From Onchidella celtica (Eukaryota; Mollusca; Gastropoda; Systellommatophora; Onchidiidae): a stretch of 64,000 bases of DNA. Both the position numbers and the translations under genes were made by a program. Location of the stretch: positions 35,330,461 to 35,394,460 of the forward strand of contig OZ007574.1 in NCBI GenBank assembly GCA_963931925.1. Direction: 5' to 3'. Positions 26,801 to 32,197 of this stretch are shown here, piece after piece (the stretch's first letter is position 1; the number at the start of each line of letters is the position of its first letter). A model generated the notes under the pieces. It was not told where the DNA came from. It saw nothing but the letters and a program-made list of their open reading frames with translations, and did not search any database.

Positions 26801-29800
26801 TTCACAGGTCCGATCCGTAGGACCTTCTAACTTGCAGTGATAGTTATACAGCGCTTTCGCCTCCTTCAGACCCCCCACTCATGACATGCACGACTTTCTC
26901 ACTTGTCTCCGTGCGTTAATTTTACTCTCCTCTCCCCCCGTAATTATTAACTATCGCTCACTCCACTCGTGACAACGACCAGAGACCTGAGATCACACCA
27001 GATATAACAATACCTAGTTGTCTCAAATACAATTCAGAAATTTACCTTTACAGCACAACCAATTCTATATCTATAAAATGTATAGCACTATTAATTATAA
27101 AAAGAATAGAAAAGACAAGAATAAGGAAATTTAGTAGAAAGACCACAAGGACGTCAAGGACAACGAACCAGACTAGGACAAAGCTTCTACAAAAAAAAAC
27201 TATAATGGAAAAAAAAATGCAACCTACTACGCCGATTACACAACACGGTACGAACAAGAACAGAGTCTGAAAAAAAAGAACGTATCTATAGATAGGTAGA
27301 AAGAGGGACAAGAGAATACGTCTTCCTGCGGAACAGAGAAGATATCGACGCTACAATCTAAACAAAAATACAGGTCCCTATAGAACTGTTCACTGTGATG
27401 AACGAAGTTCCTAGATTAGCCCACCTCCCGAAGAGGACAAACTACGCTCACCACAGCAAACCCGCGCCACCGCCCGTATAATGAATTACGACAAAAACAG
27501 CAAAAACAGGGAAACAGACAGATGAAAAGACAGCCCTCAATCCAGGGTACAAAATTTTCACTTAACTTTCAATTTTTGAGTTTAACTCCTCCCCTTAATC
27601 GGAGCTCTGGCCGCTTGACTCCTCAGGCTGGCACACACACTCTGCAGAAATTTAAGTACACATTAATACATATTCATCAAAATACATAAATCATATCATC
27701 ATGAAATTTCCATTCATCCCACGAACAAGGACAACAGCACGAATTCCTAGCACAACAGAAAAACAACTAGATATAACGAATACACAATGTCAAAATGACC
27801 ACCGGTAAACAGGACGAGCCCCCAGTGTCACAAATCCCAGACTGGGAGATGTAATAAGTTATGACAGGACCACAATCACGAACAAACAAGTTAACACTTA
27901 ACAGAACAACCCATCAGACTCACACATTTATTAAACATAATTATACAGATAATAGCGCAATTACATACATTATATTATTGAAATCAACTGCCGTACAACG
28001 GCCTTATTCTCACACACACTCTCCCTCGGATCCACAATCCGGTAGTTACTCCTAAAGGCACTTCGGCCTCAGCCTCTCCCCTCAGGGTCTTAATAGCACA
28101 TTAATAATTCACTGGCACCGCAGTCTCTCAATATCACCTTCCTATTGTCATACACCTTAGCATTCCCCTAGCACCTCAGCAGGGCAATAACACATTATCA
28201 TTTCAATAGTCATTATCATTTCAACAGTACATTCTCCCCTCAACATGGCAATAGTGCATTATCACATTCACGCTCATATCTACGTCCCTGTCCGTGGCCT
28301 GACTGCCACGACTCTATGTGCCTCTACTGTCCTGCACTGACAGCCTCACTTCTGGCCTATGTGTGGCCTCCGGCCCTATGCTGGCCTATCTCCTGTGCTC
28401 ATCGAGGTGGCTCTGCGGCCCGTCCTCGACACCTACAAGAATAACATTACATTGGTATAATACCCTACCATTTCTATTCACTCCACCTCTCCTTACAACC
28501 CATGAAGCGTACACACACTAGTTCACCTTTCACTCACCACACATCTTACGGTAACACACCTCCATCGGAGTACACACTACTCACTCGCGCTACAAATCCA
28601 TGAACTCACTTTCATCTATCGCTCGTGGCGCACATTGCTATATCCAATATCAAGGACTTCCACATTCCTCACATATACTTATTTACATCATGGTAATAGA
28701 CGAATATAATATAATACATCAATCATAATAATCAATCAACGTTCTACGTACCAGTCATCACTGGAAAGACTCTCTCACTAGTCTTCTCGACTGCTCCCCT
28801 TATGTCCGCCCGATGGGCTCTTATTCACAGGTCCGTTCCGTAGGACCTTCTAACTTGCAGTGATAGTAATACAGCGCTTTCGCCTCATTCAGACCCTCCC
28901 ACTACTCACAACAGCACGCTTAACTTACTTGTCTACGTGCGTTAATTTTACTCTACACCCGCTCTGTAGCAATCCCCTTAATTGCACTCACTCCACTCGT
29001 GACAGAGACGTTCAGTCAATTCTTTCACTTCCTTTCCCTTGTTTACACGGATGGTTGGGAATCTGACCAGCTTGGATCCATCCTTTCCACCTTTGTCATA
29101 ACAATCAACTGCAATTCAGCCAGCAGGCATTTTAACCACTTTGACATATCACGATGTTACACTCATCAGCTGATACACCAGCCATCTTGGGTGTCGGACC
29201 CCTGGAAAACCCCTGGAATTTTAAATTTTTATAAAAACCCCAGGAAAACCCCTGGAAAATGTGAATTGTCCCTGGAATAGTCCTGAAATTTGCCTCCTAT
29301 GAGAAAAAAAACACAAAAAAGCGGGAGAATCAGAGTTACTGTTTTTTTCTCTTATTTTCCGACCTTTAAGTAGCCCTGGAATTTAACATTTTACCCCAGG
29401 AAAACTCATGGAAAAAAATTCTTAAAGAGGTGCAGGAACCCTGGTCGGAAGAACAAAACAAAAACAATCTGTGACGTCATTTGCAATGGGCCTATAGCTG
29501 AACGCTGATCACAAGCCAGTATTTTATCCATTTGGCTTTGTAATTAGAGTATGTCCCCCAAATGTGTGGACTTCATGTAGGGATTAGATTTTCTTAACAC
29601 ATTGTCACTGAATGTTTCTATGCTCCTAACTCATGTTTTGGAGAAACACTGTTCAGCTTATACATGGATACTGCATCACCACAGCTAGCCATGCAATATC
29701 TTAAACAATAACAGACATTTGAAGTGTTTCAGACACTTAATTCATTTCCTGTAATATAAACATGTGCAAGCCAACTTTCAATCGTTTTTTTGTGCTGTCT

Positions 29801-32197
29801 GTAGAAATTTCAGAATCAGAGTTACATAATAGAAACGCACAGTGATGAAATGCTTGTCCATATTATGACCTTAGACCTTATTTGTTCCAACTCCACGTTT
29901 AGCACAGTGGAAAAGTTCAATGTTAAACGTTTGCGGATTTAGTATTATGGTAAGGATTTAGAATAAATCGGAATTTATGGACAGCTTGATAAGTGCCACG
30001 AGACATTTTAAACAAGTGTCAAAGTGTGCATTTGTTATAATTTTATACCTCTTCTACATATTAAAAGATTTCCAAATTTTCTGAAAATGGAGATAGAACA
30101 AACAAGAACTAAGGTTGCGATATGCTCACCCTTCTTTGTCCTATCCAGTTTGCCTGGGTGTCCCTTTAGTCATAACATGATTTGTGATTTTGTTTACAGT
30201 CTCCTGTAAAATCTGGACATTTTCATCTGTTTCAGGCTTCTATGCAAGTTCTGTCAACTGAACAGCAACAAAAACAGCAACAGCGACTACAACAGCAAAG
30301 GCAGCCACTACAACATAACCAGCCCAAGTCAAACAACAGGAGTGAAGTTAAGAAAGATCTAGACAAATGTATTGTGGCAGAGATGGGCTCAGAGAGTCAG
30401 ACCAAGCCTGTAGCTGAGAAAGAAGAATCCACTGAAGACAAAATGGAGACCAGTGACTCCCCTGCTGTGTCAGTCACCACAGAGTCTATTTCTGAAACCG
30501 TTGAGAAAATGATAGAGGAAGAAGGAAAAGATGATAACATTAAGGACGATTTAACAGAAACAGTGGCATCTGACAAAATAGATGTTAGCAGTGATGGAGG
30601 GGATGAGACAGTTGTGGAAAATGATAAAGCTGAAGTTGATGAGACAGAACTGGTAGATCTGACGAGTTCACCCGAGAGTGTGCAAAACTATGAAGATAAC
30701 GACACAGAACCGGTTGCCGGGTCGGAGACAATGGAAGCTGTGGTGGAGAGCCTCAATGAGGCTACAGAAAAAGCTGAGGACAATGTATCCATGGGGGCAG
30801 AGAATAGCAGTGAGAATGGAAATGACAGTGAAGTTGTAGAGGAACGGACAAATGGTGAGGGAAAATGTGTGGAAAAAATTCAGAGTGCAAATGGCAGTGA
30901 GAGTGACATGGCTGATGGCAGCAATGACATTGAATGTGACAAAACAAGTCATGTGTCAAATGGGAAAGAGGATGACAATGAACAAGATATAAAGAAGAAA
31001 GATGATGATGTAGGAGGAGCGGCTGATATGAAAAGTGCGGAAAGTGGCAATAATAATCAAGACAATCAAGATGAAGTTGAGAATGAAAGTGTTAGCAAAG
31101 TAGAGGAGAATGAAATTGCTGATAAAATAGAAGAGAATGGAAATGCTGAGAAAATAGAGAAGGGTGAAAATGCTGAGAAAATAGAAGCAAATGAAAATGC
31201 TGAGAAAATAGAAGCAAATGAAAATGCCAAGAAAATAGACGCAAATGAAAATGCTGAGAAAATAGAAGTAAATGAAAATGCTGAGAAAATAGAAGCAAAT
31301 GAAAATGCTGAGAAAATAGAAGCAAATGAAGATCCTGAGAAAATAGAAGAAAATGAAAATGCTGAGAAAATAGAAGCAAATGAAGATCCTGAGAAAATAG
31401 AAGAAAATGAAAATGCTGAGAAAATAAATGAAAATGCCAACAGAACAGAGAACAATGAAAATGCCGAGGAAATAGAAGAGGGTGAAAATGCTCAGAGTAA
31501 GGGTGAAACAGCTGAGAAAATAGAAGAGACTGAAAATGCTGACAAAATAGAAGAGAAGGCTGAGAAAATTCAAGAGAATAAAAATGTAGAGAAAATAGAA
31601 GAGAAAAAAATTGCTGATAAAGTAGGAGAGAAAGAAGATGCTGGCAAACTAGAAGAGGATGAAAATGCTGCGGAAATAGAAGAGAAAGAAAATGCGGAGA
31701 AAATAGAAGAGGATGAAAATGCAGAGAAAATAGAAGAGAAAGAAATTGCTGATAAAGTGTTAGAGGAAGAAAATATTGGCAAAATAGAAGAGGATGAAAA
31801 TGTTGAGAAAATAGATGAGAAAGGAAATGCTGAGAAAATAGACGAGGATGAAAGTGCAGACAAAGTTGAAGAAATGTCGGTGGATGAAGAAGAAAATAAA
31901 TCCCCACTAGCTGGAAACCCTCCAGAGGCCAGTGCAGTATTGGCAGAGTCAGATGAACCAGACAAGGAAATGGAGCAAGGAGATGATGAGTCCAGCGATA
32001 ATACTTCAGATGATGTAAAACTATTGGAAGAAGATGACAGCACAACAATGGATGAGGAGATTGAAGCCGCCACTAAAGATGATGACCTGGATGATGATGA
32101 GCTCCTGGCCGATGACAAAAATGCGGAGGGAAAGGGTGCACATGAAGGAAACACAGAAACAGAAAGCCAAGCTATGGAAGTGGATGAAACAGGATGA
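175..32197 (+). CDS. Multi-C2H2 zinc-finger protein (3' part of gene, 15 coding exons)
   Basis: Large nuclear protein, probably a DNA-binding transcription regulator (known for the C2H2 class; target unknown). Exons: 175-284, 706-833, 1466-1509, 1972-5062, 5787-5943, 6458-6804, 8326-8436, 9504-9677, 10394-10575, 11064-11201, 11647-11788, 12070-12189, 13007-13123, 13877-13918, 30236-32197. All introns are GT-AG and phases match at every junction. The total is one base plus 2,288 codons including the stop. There are 26 C2H2 fingers, four of them completed only by joining neighbouring exons (introns after 5062, 6804, 9677 and 11201). A lysine/arginine cluster near 2098-2151 (LKRKKQ...VKRLR) looks like a nuclear localisation signal. 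The C-terminus is acidic and repetitive. The start codon lies upstream of 175. The architecture recalls large polydactyl proteins such as REST, ZNF462 or charlatan, but I cannot assign orthology. Confidence 0.93.
706..833 (+). CDS. Acidic linker exon
   Basis: Acceptor is gttgccag and the donor gtaatc. It completes codon GAT from the preceding exon and ends in phase 0. It encodes 42 residues rich in Glu and Asp (for example NLTNEEDMSVEMDKSEG) with no finger. Joining to both neighbours keeps the frame. Confidence 0.88.
1466..1509 (+). CDS. Short linker exon before the finger array
   Basis: This 44-nt exon follows the acceptor atttccag and ends at the donor gtaaat. It encodes AADSLKKTNTGDEY plus two bases of an Arg codon completed at 1972. 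The join gives EYRCPKC, placing an aromatic residue two before the first Cys of the next finger as expected for C2H2 fingers. That supports both splice sites despite the small size. Confidence 0.87.
1972..5062 (+). CDS. Main zinc-finger exon, 17 fingers
   Basis: This 3,091-nt exon (acceptor attttcag, donor gtatga) is the core of the protein. I count 17 C2H2 fingers, starting near 1972, 2176, 2257, 2404, 2491, 2794, 2884, 3070, 3328, 3598, 4018, 4282, 4363, 4534, 4729, 4822 and 5005. Finger 6 has a C-x4-C spacing (CEYPDC). The final His of finger 17 lies in the next exon. Several fingers share an unusual tryptophan in the helix (TNWKWDVVKH, SNWKWDLKKH, SNWRRNMARH). Between fingers lie Ser/Pro-rich, probably disordered linkers with SP motifs (2640-2780, 3770-4000). 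An apparent upstream extension in the same frame (1901-1971) is intron: it is bridged by the better splice from 1509. Confidence 0.95.
5063..5786 (+). other. Intron without recognised content
   Basis: AT-rich intron; nothing recognised on either strand. Confidence 0.7.
5787..5943 (+). CDS. Zinc-finger exon (finger completed plus one)
   Basis: Acceptor is atggcccag and the donor gtgagt. The first codons give FH, which supplies the last His of the finger begun at about 5005 (H-KQF-H). Then comes one full finger, FKCEYCDYWVVHKRLLKQH, followed by a Ser/Pro-rich tail. It ends with one base of a codon completed at 6458. Confidence 0.92.
6044..6110 (+). mobile_element. hAT-type terminal fragment
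   Basis: It starts CAGGGGCCAACAACCTTTTT and continues to GGGCCGGA. This closely follows the terminal sequence of hAT (Charlie-like) DNA transposons known in animals. No matching opposite end is visible before the exon at 6458, so the element is truncated or the far end has decayed. Confidence 0.5.
6458..6804 (+). CDS. Zinc-finger exon (one finger plus most of a second)
   Basis: Acceptor follows tgtaaag and the donor is gtagga. It begins with the linker DPGLVYDPVELAELAAIKQK, then a CPY-type finger (HKCRFCPYTN) and a CDY-type finger (MKCPYCDYY) whose last His is in the next exon. The same CPY plus CDY pairing recurs in the exons at 9504 and 11064. Confidence 0.92.
6963..7732. mobile_element. 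piggyBac-type MITE in intron
   Basis: This 770-bp element is flanked by TTAA on both sides (6959-6962 and 7733-7736). Its terminal inverted repeats are CSCTCACCCTGCGCG. Subterminal copies of ggtcagtgacc-like palindromes lie near both ends (about 7000-7050 and 7600-7612). TTAA target duplication and a CCC-type terminus are hallmarks of the piggyBac superfamily. No transposase is present, so it is non-autonomous. Confidence 0.75.
8326..8436 (+). CDS. Finger end plus acidic linker exon
   Basis: Acceptor is gtcaacag and the donor gtaatt; the exon is 111 nt in phase 0. Residues VH finish the finger of the preceding exon. The rest is strongly acidic (DADGDEVLIEDNDQDSDED). No other domain is seen. 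Confidence 0.9.
8691..8813. repeat. (TC)n/(TCTG)n microsatellite
   Basis: Nearly pure pyrimidine stretch of TCTC and TGTC units in the intron 8437-9503. The rest of that intron shows nothing recognisable. Confidence 0.9.
9504..9677 (+). CDS. Zinc-finger exon (CPY/CDY pair)
   Basis: Acceptor is ttcttgaag and the donor gtgagc; 58 codons in phase 0. One finger, FGCEKCPYASAKRQHFERH, is complete. A second, YTCQYCDYS, stops just before its first His, which is supplied by the exon at 10394 (HTKLH). Confidence 0.92.
9678..11063 (+). other. Introns 9678-10393 and 10576-11063
   Basis: Ordinary AT-rich intron sequence around the exon 10394-10575. No mobile element or RNA gene recognised. Confidence 0.65.
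10394..10575 (+). CDS. Finger end plus linker exon
   Basis: Acceptor is gttgaacag and the donor gtaggt. HTKLH completes the finger started at about 9630. About 55 residues without a recognisable domain follow, with hydrophobic and Pro-rich stretches (SALPPADPETTVTISVIH). It ends with two bases of a Ser codon. Confidence 0.9.
11064..11201 (+). CDS. Zinc-finger exon (CPY finger plus half of CDY finger)
   Basis: Acceptor is atattttcag and the donor gtaagt. It encodes the finger YRCDRCPYANVRRDYLLSH and then CPYCDY, the first half of the next finger. The intron falls inside the finger, right after CDY, in phase 2. Confidence 0.92.
11349..11416 (+). repeat. Retroposon-like tail (AATAAT...GCGCTTTACA)
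   Basis: A short AAT run, a diverged segment, then AAGCGCTTTACA. The segment at 55733-55810 has the same layout (TATAGCGCC ... GGCGCTCTACA). I infer a dispersed SINE/LINE tail; this is weak evidence. Confidence 0.35.
11647..11788 (+). CDS. Second half of split finger plus linker
   Basis: Acceptor is ttccttccag and the donor gtgagt. SAPKQSLLTQHIRVH completes the finger begun at 11190. A 30-residue linker follows, rich in Glu, Gln and Thr. Confidence 0.9.
12070..12189 (+). CDS. Lysine-rich linker exon
   Basis: This 120-nt, phase-0 exon follows the acceptor attttctag and uses a weaker donor, gttggt. It encodes a highly charged stretch (FKKKDKNKTS, then KEEKNEGKENK). It has no finger and is probably disordered. 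It stays in frame with both neighbours and could be skipped without changing frame. Confidence 0.82.
12337..12534 (+). mobile_element. MITE family R2, copy in host intron
   Basis: About 198 bp. It starts TGTGAGTGGATCTG and ends in the inverted equivalent CAGATCCACCCACG. Internal segments (ctagccattttcctgcattc) match copies at 55302-55523 and, inverted, 62012-62536. No coding capacity; non-autonomous DNA transposon of unassigned superfamily. Confidence 0.7.
13007..13123 (+). CDS. Last zinc-finger exon
   Basis: Acceptor is ttcttcacag and the donor gtaaga; 39 codons in phase 0. It encodes the final C2H2 finger, YICQYCDREFQASDKLVKH with ELQH. This is the 26th finger in the window. Confidence 0.91.
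13124..13876 (+). other. Intron before the microexon
   Basis: AT-rich intron with short A- and C-runs near 13490-13520. Nothing else recognised. Confidence 0.65.
13877..13918 (+). CDS. 42-nt microexon
   Basis: It lies between a good acceptor (pyrimidine-rich stretch, then cccatgcag) and a strong donor (gtaagg). It is 42 nt, phase 0 to phase 0, encoding RTEYIGRNNKMIEQ. It joins in frame to 13123 and to 30236. Because it is a multiple of three it could be alternatively included. It is too short for routine open-reading-frame detection; the evidence is the splice signals and the frame only. Confidence 0.72.
14713..15891 (-). repeat. Outer element 3' LTR
   Basis: 1,179 bp, TGTCAC...GTGACA at its ends. 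Nearly identical to 27826-29004. It contains a segment of about 319 bp (15321-15639) absent from the inner element's LTRs. Confidence 0.92.
16242..16931 (-). pseudogene. Outer element pol segment (RT connection and RNase H)
   Basis: Minus-strand segment similar to the end of Gypsy pol. It has the IFLGHIVGRGV and LNYYRKFIPNF motifs that follow the reverse transcriptase active site, then an RNase H region (RTDASDSGVGACL, YSVIERECLAIVW, QTDHNPLTFL). It is nearly identical to the matching part of the inner element at 20948-21637. Fossil. Confidence 0.88.
17058..19655 (-). pseudogene. Outer element gag, protease and integrase segments
   Basis: Minus-strand open stretch, 865 codons from the ATG. 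It begins with a charged coiled-coil-like region and then a gag capsid-like region (DAFLYRFELNAQLQW). Two CCHC zinc knuckles follow (CWTCGRVGHFSREC, CWNCGRADHISVNC), then a DTG protease motif (RDTGSTVVGV). Next come an HHCC integrase zinc-binding region (HMGIARTKQRVL...CKTCSACQ) and a GPY/F-type integrase C-terminal region (WKGPYVIERVV). Fossil. Confidence 0.9.
19727..20589 (-). repeat. Inner element 3' LTR
   Basis: 863 bp, TGTCAC...GTGACA ends; nearly identical to 26112-26974. Followed on the pol side by the purine-rich stretch (minus strand ggggtgggggatga). Confidence 0.92.
20948..22912 (-). pseudogene. Inner element pol: integrase C-terminal, RT and RNase H
   Basis: Minus-strand 654-codon stretch. 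Near the start is a GPY/F integrase C-terminal region (WKGPYVIERVV). Reverse transcriptase follows, with KKLDGSVRFCIDFRRLN, a WFSKIDLTKGYWEIPL segment, MPFGLVNAPATF and the active-site FFDD. The Gypsy-type connection and RNase H (RTDASDSG, ERECLAIVW, TDHKPLTFL) come last. Integrase parts lie ahead of reverse transcriptase, the order known from Gmr1-like Ty3/Gypsy elements. Fossil. Confidence 0.92.
22782..25184 (-). pseudogene. Inner element gag, protease and integrase zinc region
   Basis: Minus-strand 800-codon stretch. Residues about 40-145 form a long charged coiled coil (Glu, Arg, Lys, Gln repeats), longer than in the outer copy. A capsid-like region, two CCHC knuckles (CWTCGRAGHFSREC and CWNCGRADHISVNC), a DTG protease motif and an HHCC integrase N-terminal region (CKTCSACQKT) follow. 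It partly overlaps the pol stretch. Fossil. Confidence 0.9.
25185..26111 (-). other. Inner element untranslated leader
   Basis: About 930 bp between the 5' LTR and the gag start. Much of it is similar to 26980-27825, the remainder of the outer leader. It is A-rich on the plus strand with no coding part recognised. Confidence 0.75.
26098..26111 (-). other. Inner element primer-binding site
   Basis: Directly inside the 5' LTR, the minus strand reads TGGGGGCTCGTCC. This matches the first 13 bases of the tRNA-Pro primer site known from murine leukaemia virus. The outer copy has the same 13 bases at about 27813-27825. Confidence 0.6.
26112..26974 (-). repeat. Inner element 5' LTR
   Basis: 863 bp with TG...CA ends, near-identical partner of 19727-20589. 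Confidence 0.92.
26980..27825 (-). other. Outer element leader, distal part
   Basis: The part of the outer leader on the 5' side of the nested insertion. It starts with the duplicated target ACGAC and runs to the primer-binding site. It parallels 25255-26111 of the inner copy. Confidence 0.75.
27826..29004 (-). repeat. Outer element 5' LTR
   Basis: 1,179 bp, near-identical to 14713-15891, followed by target duplication GAGAC at 29005-29009. Confidence 0.92.
29190..29425. repeat. CCCTGGAA-rich degenerate repeat
   Basis: Several copies, in both orientations, of cccctggaaaa and its complement cluster in this intron part. They look like decayed simple repeats or a palindromic fragment. Confidence 0.4.
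29867..30117 (+). mobile_element. MITE family R1, copy 1 (host intron)
   Basis: About 250 bp. The left end GACCTTAGACCTTATTTGTT mirrors the right end AACAAACAAGAACTAAGGTT. Internal landmarks such as GTTTGCGGATTTAGTATTAT and AAGTGTGCATTTGTTATA recur in the copies at 37965, 43453, 62688 and 63306. No coding capacity; non-autonomous DNA transposon. Confidence 0.75.
30236..32197 (+). CDS. Last coding exon: Gln-rich then acidic 9-residue repeats
   Basis: Acceptor is catctgtttcag; the stop TGA is at 32195-32197. It encodes 653 residues. A Gln-rich segment (about 30260-30320) is followed by an acidic region, then some two dozen imperfect repeats of a 9-residue unit like NENAEKIEA (about 31090-31860), and an acidic C-terminus (EVDETG end). 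It is probably disordered or a charged helix. Long open frames on the opposite strand here are by-products of the repeat. A 16.3-kb intron with two retroelements separates this exon from the microexon. Confidence 0.9.
   Translation, partial: ASMQVLSTEQQQKQQQRLQQQRQPLQHNQPKSNNRSEVKKDLDKCIVAEMGSESQTKPVAEKEESTEDKMETSDSPAVSVTTESISETVEKMIEEEGKDDNIKDDLTETVASDKIDVSSDGGDETVVENDKAEVDETELVDLTSSPESVQNYEDNDTEPVAGSETMEAVVESLNEATEKAEDNVSMGAENSSENGNDSEVVEERTNGEGKCVEKIQSANGSESDMADGSNDIECDKTSHVSNGKEDDNEQDIKKKDDDVGGAADMKSAESGNNNQDNQDEVENESVSKVEENEIADKIEENGNAEKIEKGENAEKIEANENAEKIEANENAKKIDANENAEKIEVNENAEKIEANENAEKIEANEDPEKIEENENAEKIEANEDPEKIEENENAEKINENANRTENNENAEEIEEGENAQSKGETAEKIEETENADKIEEKAEKIQENKNVEKIEEKKIADKVGEKEDAGKLEEDENAAEIEEKENAEKIEEDENAEKIEEKEIADKVLEEENIGKIEEDENVEKIDEKGNAEKIDEDESADKVEEMSVDEEENKSPLAGNPPEASAVLAESDEPDKEMEQGDDESSDNTSDDVKLLEEDDSTTMDEEIEAATKDDDLDDDELLADDKNAEGKGAHEGNTETESQAMEVDETG
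31090..31860 (+). repeat. Coding 27-bp minisatellite
   Basis: Imperfect 27-bp tandem repeats (core gaaaatgctgagaaaata) lie inside the last exon and translate to ENAEKIEAN-like units. A higher-order 54-bp duplication, including EDPEKIEENENAEKI, sits at about 31317-31424. Units become more diverged towards the 3' end. Confidence 0.85.

Larger units (their letters stand above)
19727..26974 (-). mobile_element. Inner Gypsy (Gmr1-like) element nested in the outer one, fossil
   Basis: A 7.25-kb copy of the same family and orientation inserted into the leader of the outer element. LTRs of 863 bp lie at 19727-20589 (3') and 26112-26974 (5'). Target duplication ACGAC is at 19722-19726 and 26975-26979. 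The uninterrupted version of the target site can be read in the inner element's own leader near 25250. The LTRs are almost identical, so the insertion is very recent and later than the outer one. Parts: gag, protease motif, integrase segments, reverse transcriptase, RNase H. Broken, about two breaks. Confidence 0.92.
14713..29004 (-). mobile_element. Outer Gypsy (Gmr1-like) LTR retrotransposon, fossil
   Basis: It inserted antisense to the host gene in its last intron. LTRs of 1,179 bp lie at 14713-15891 (3') and 27826-29004 (5'), with 5-bp target duplication GAGAC at 14708-14712 and 29005-29009. A purine-rich stretch adjoins the 3' LTR. The primer-binding site adjoins the 5' LTR. Parts seen: gag with coiled coil and zinc knuckles, aspartic protease motif, integrase segments, and a pol tail with RNase H. 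The two LTRs differ at only a few positions, so the insertion is recent. It is broken, with roughly two or three breaks, and is split by the insertion of a related element at 19727-26974. Confidence 0.9.

Noticed and set aside
30668-32154. Long minus-strand frames opposite the last exon
   Set aside because: Shadow of the coding 27-bp repeat; low-complexity Phe/Ser/Leu sequence with no gene signals.
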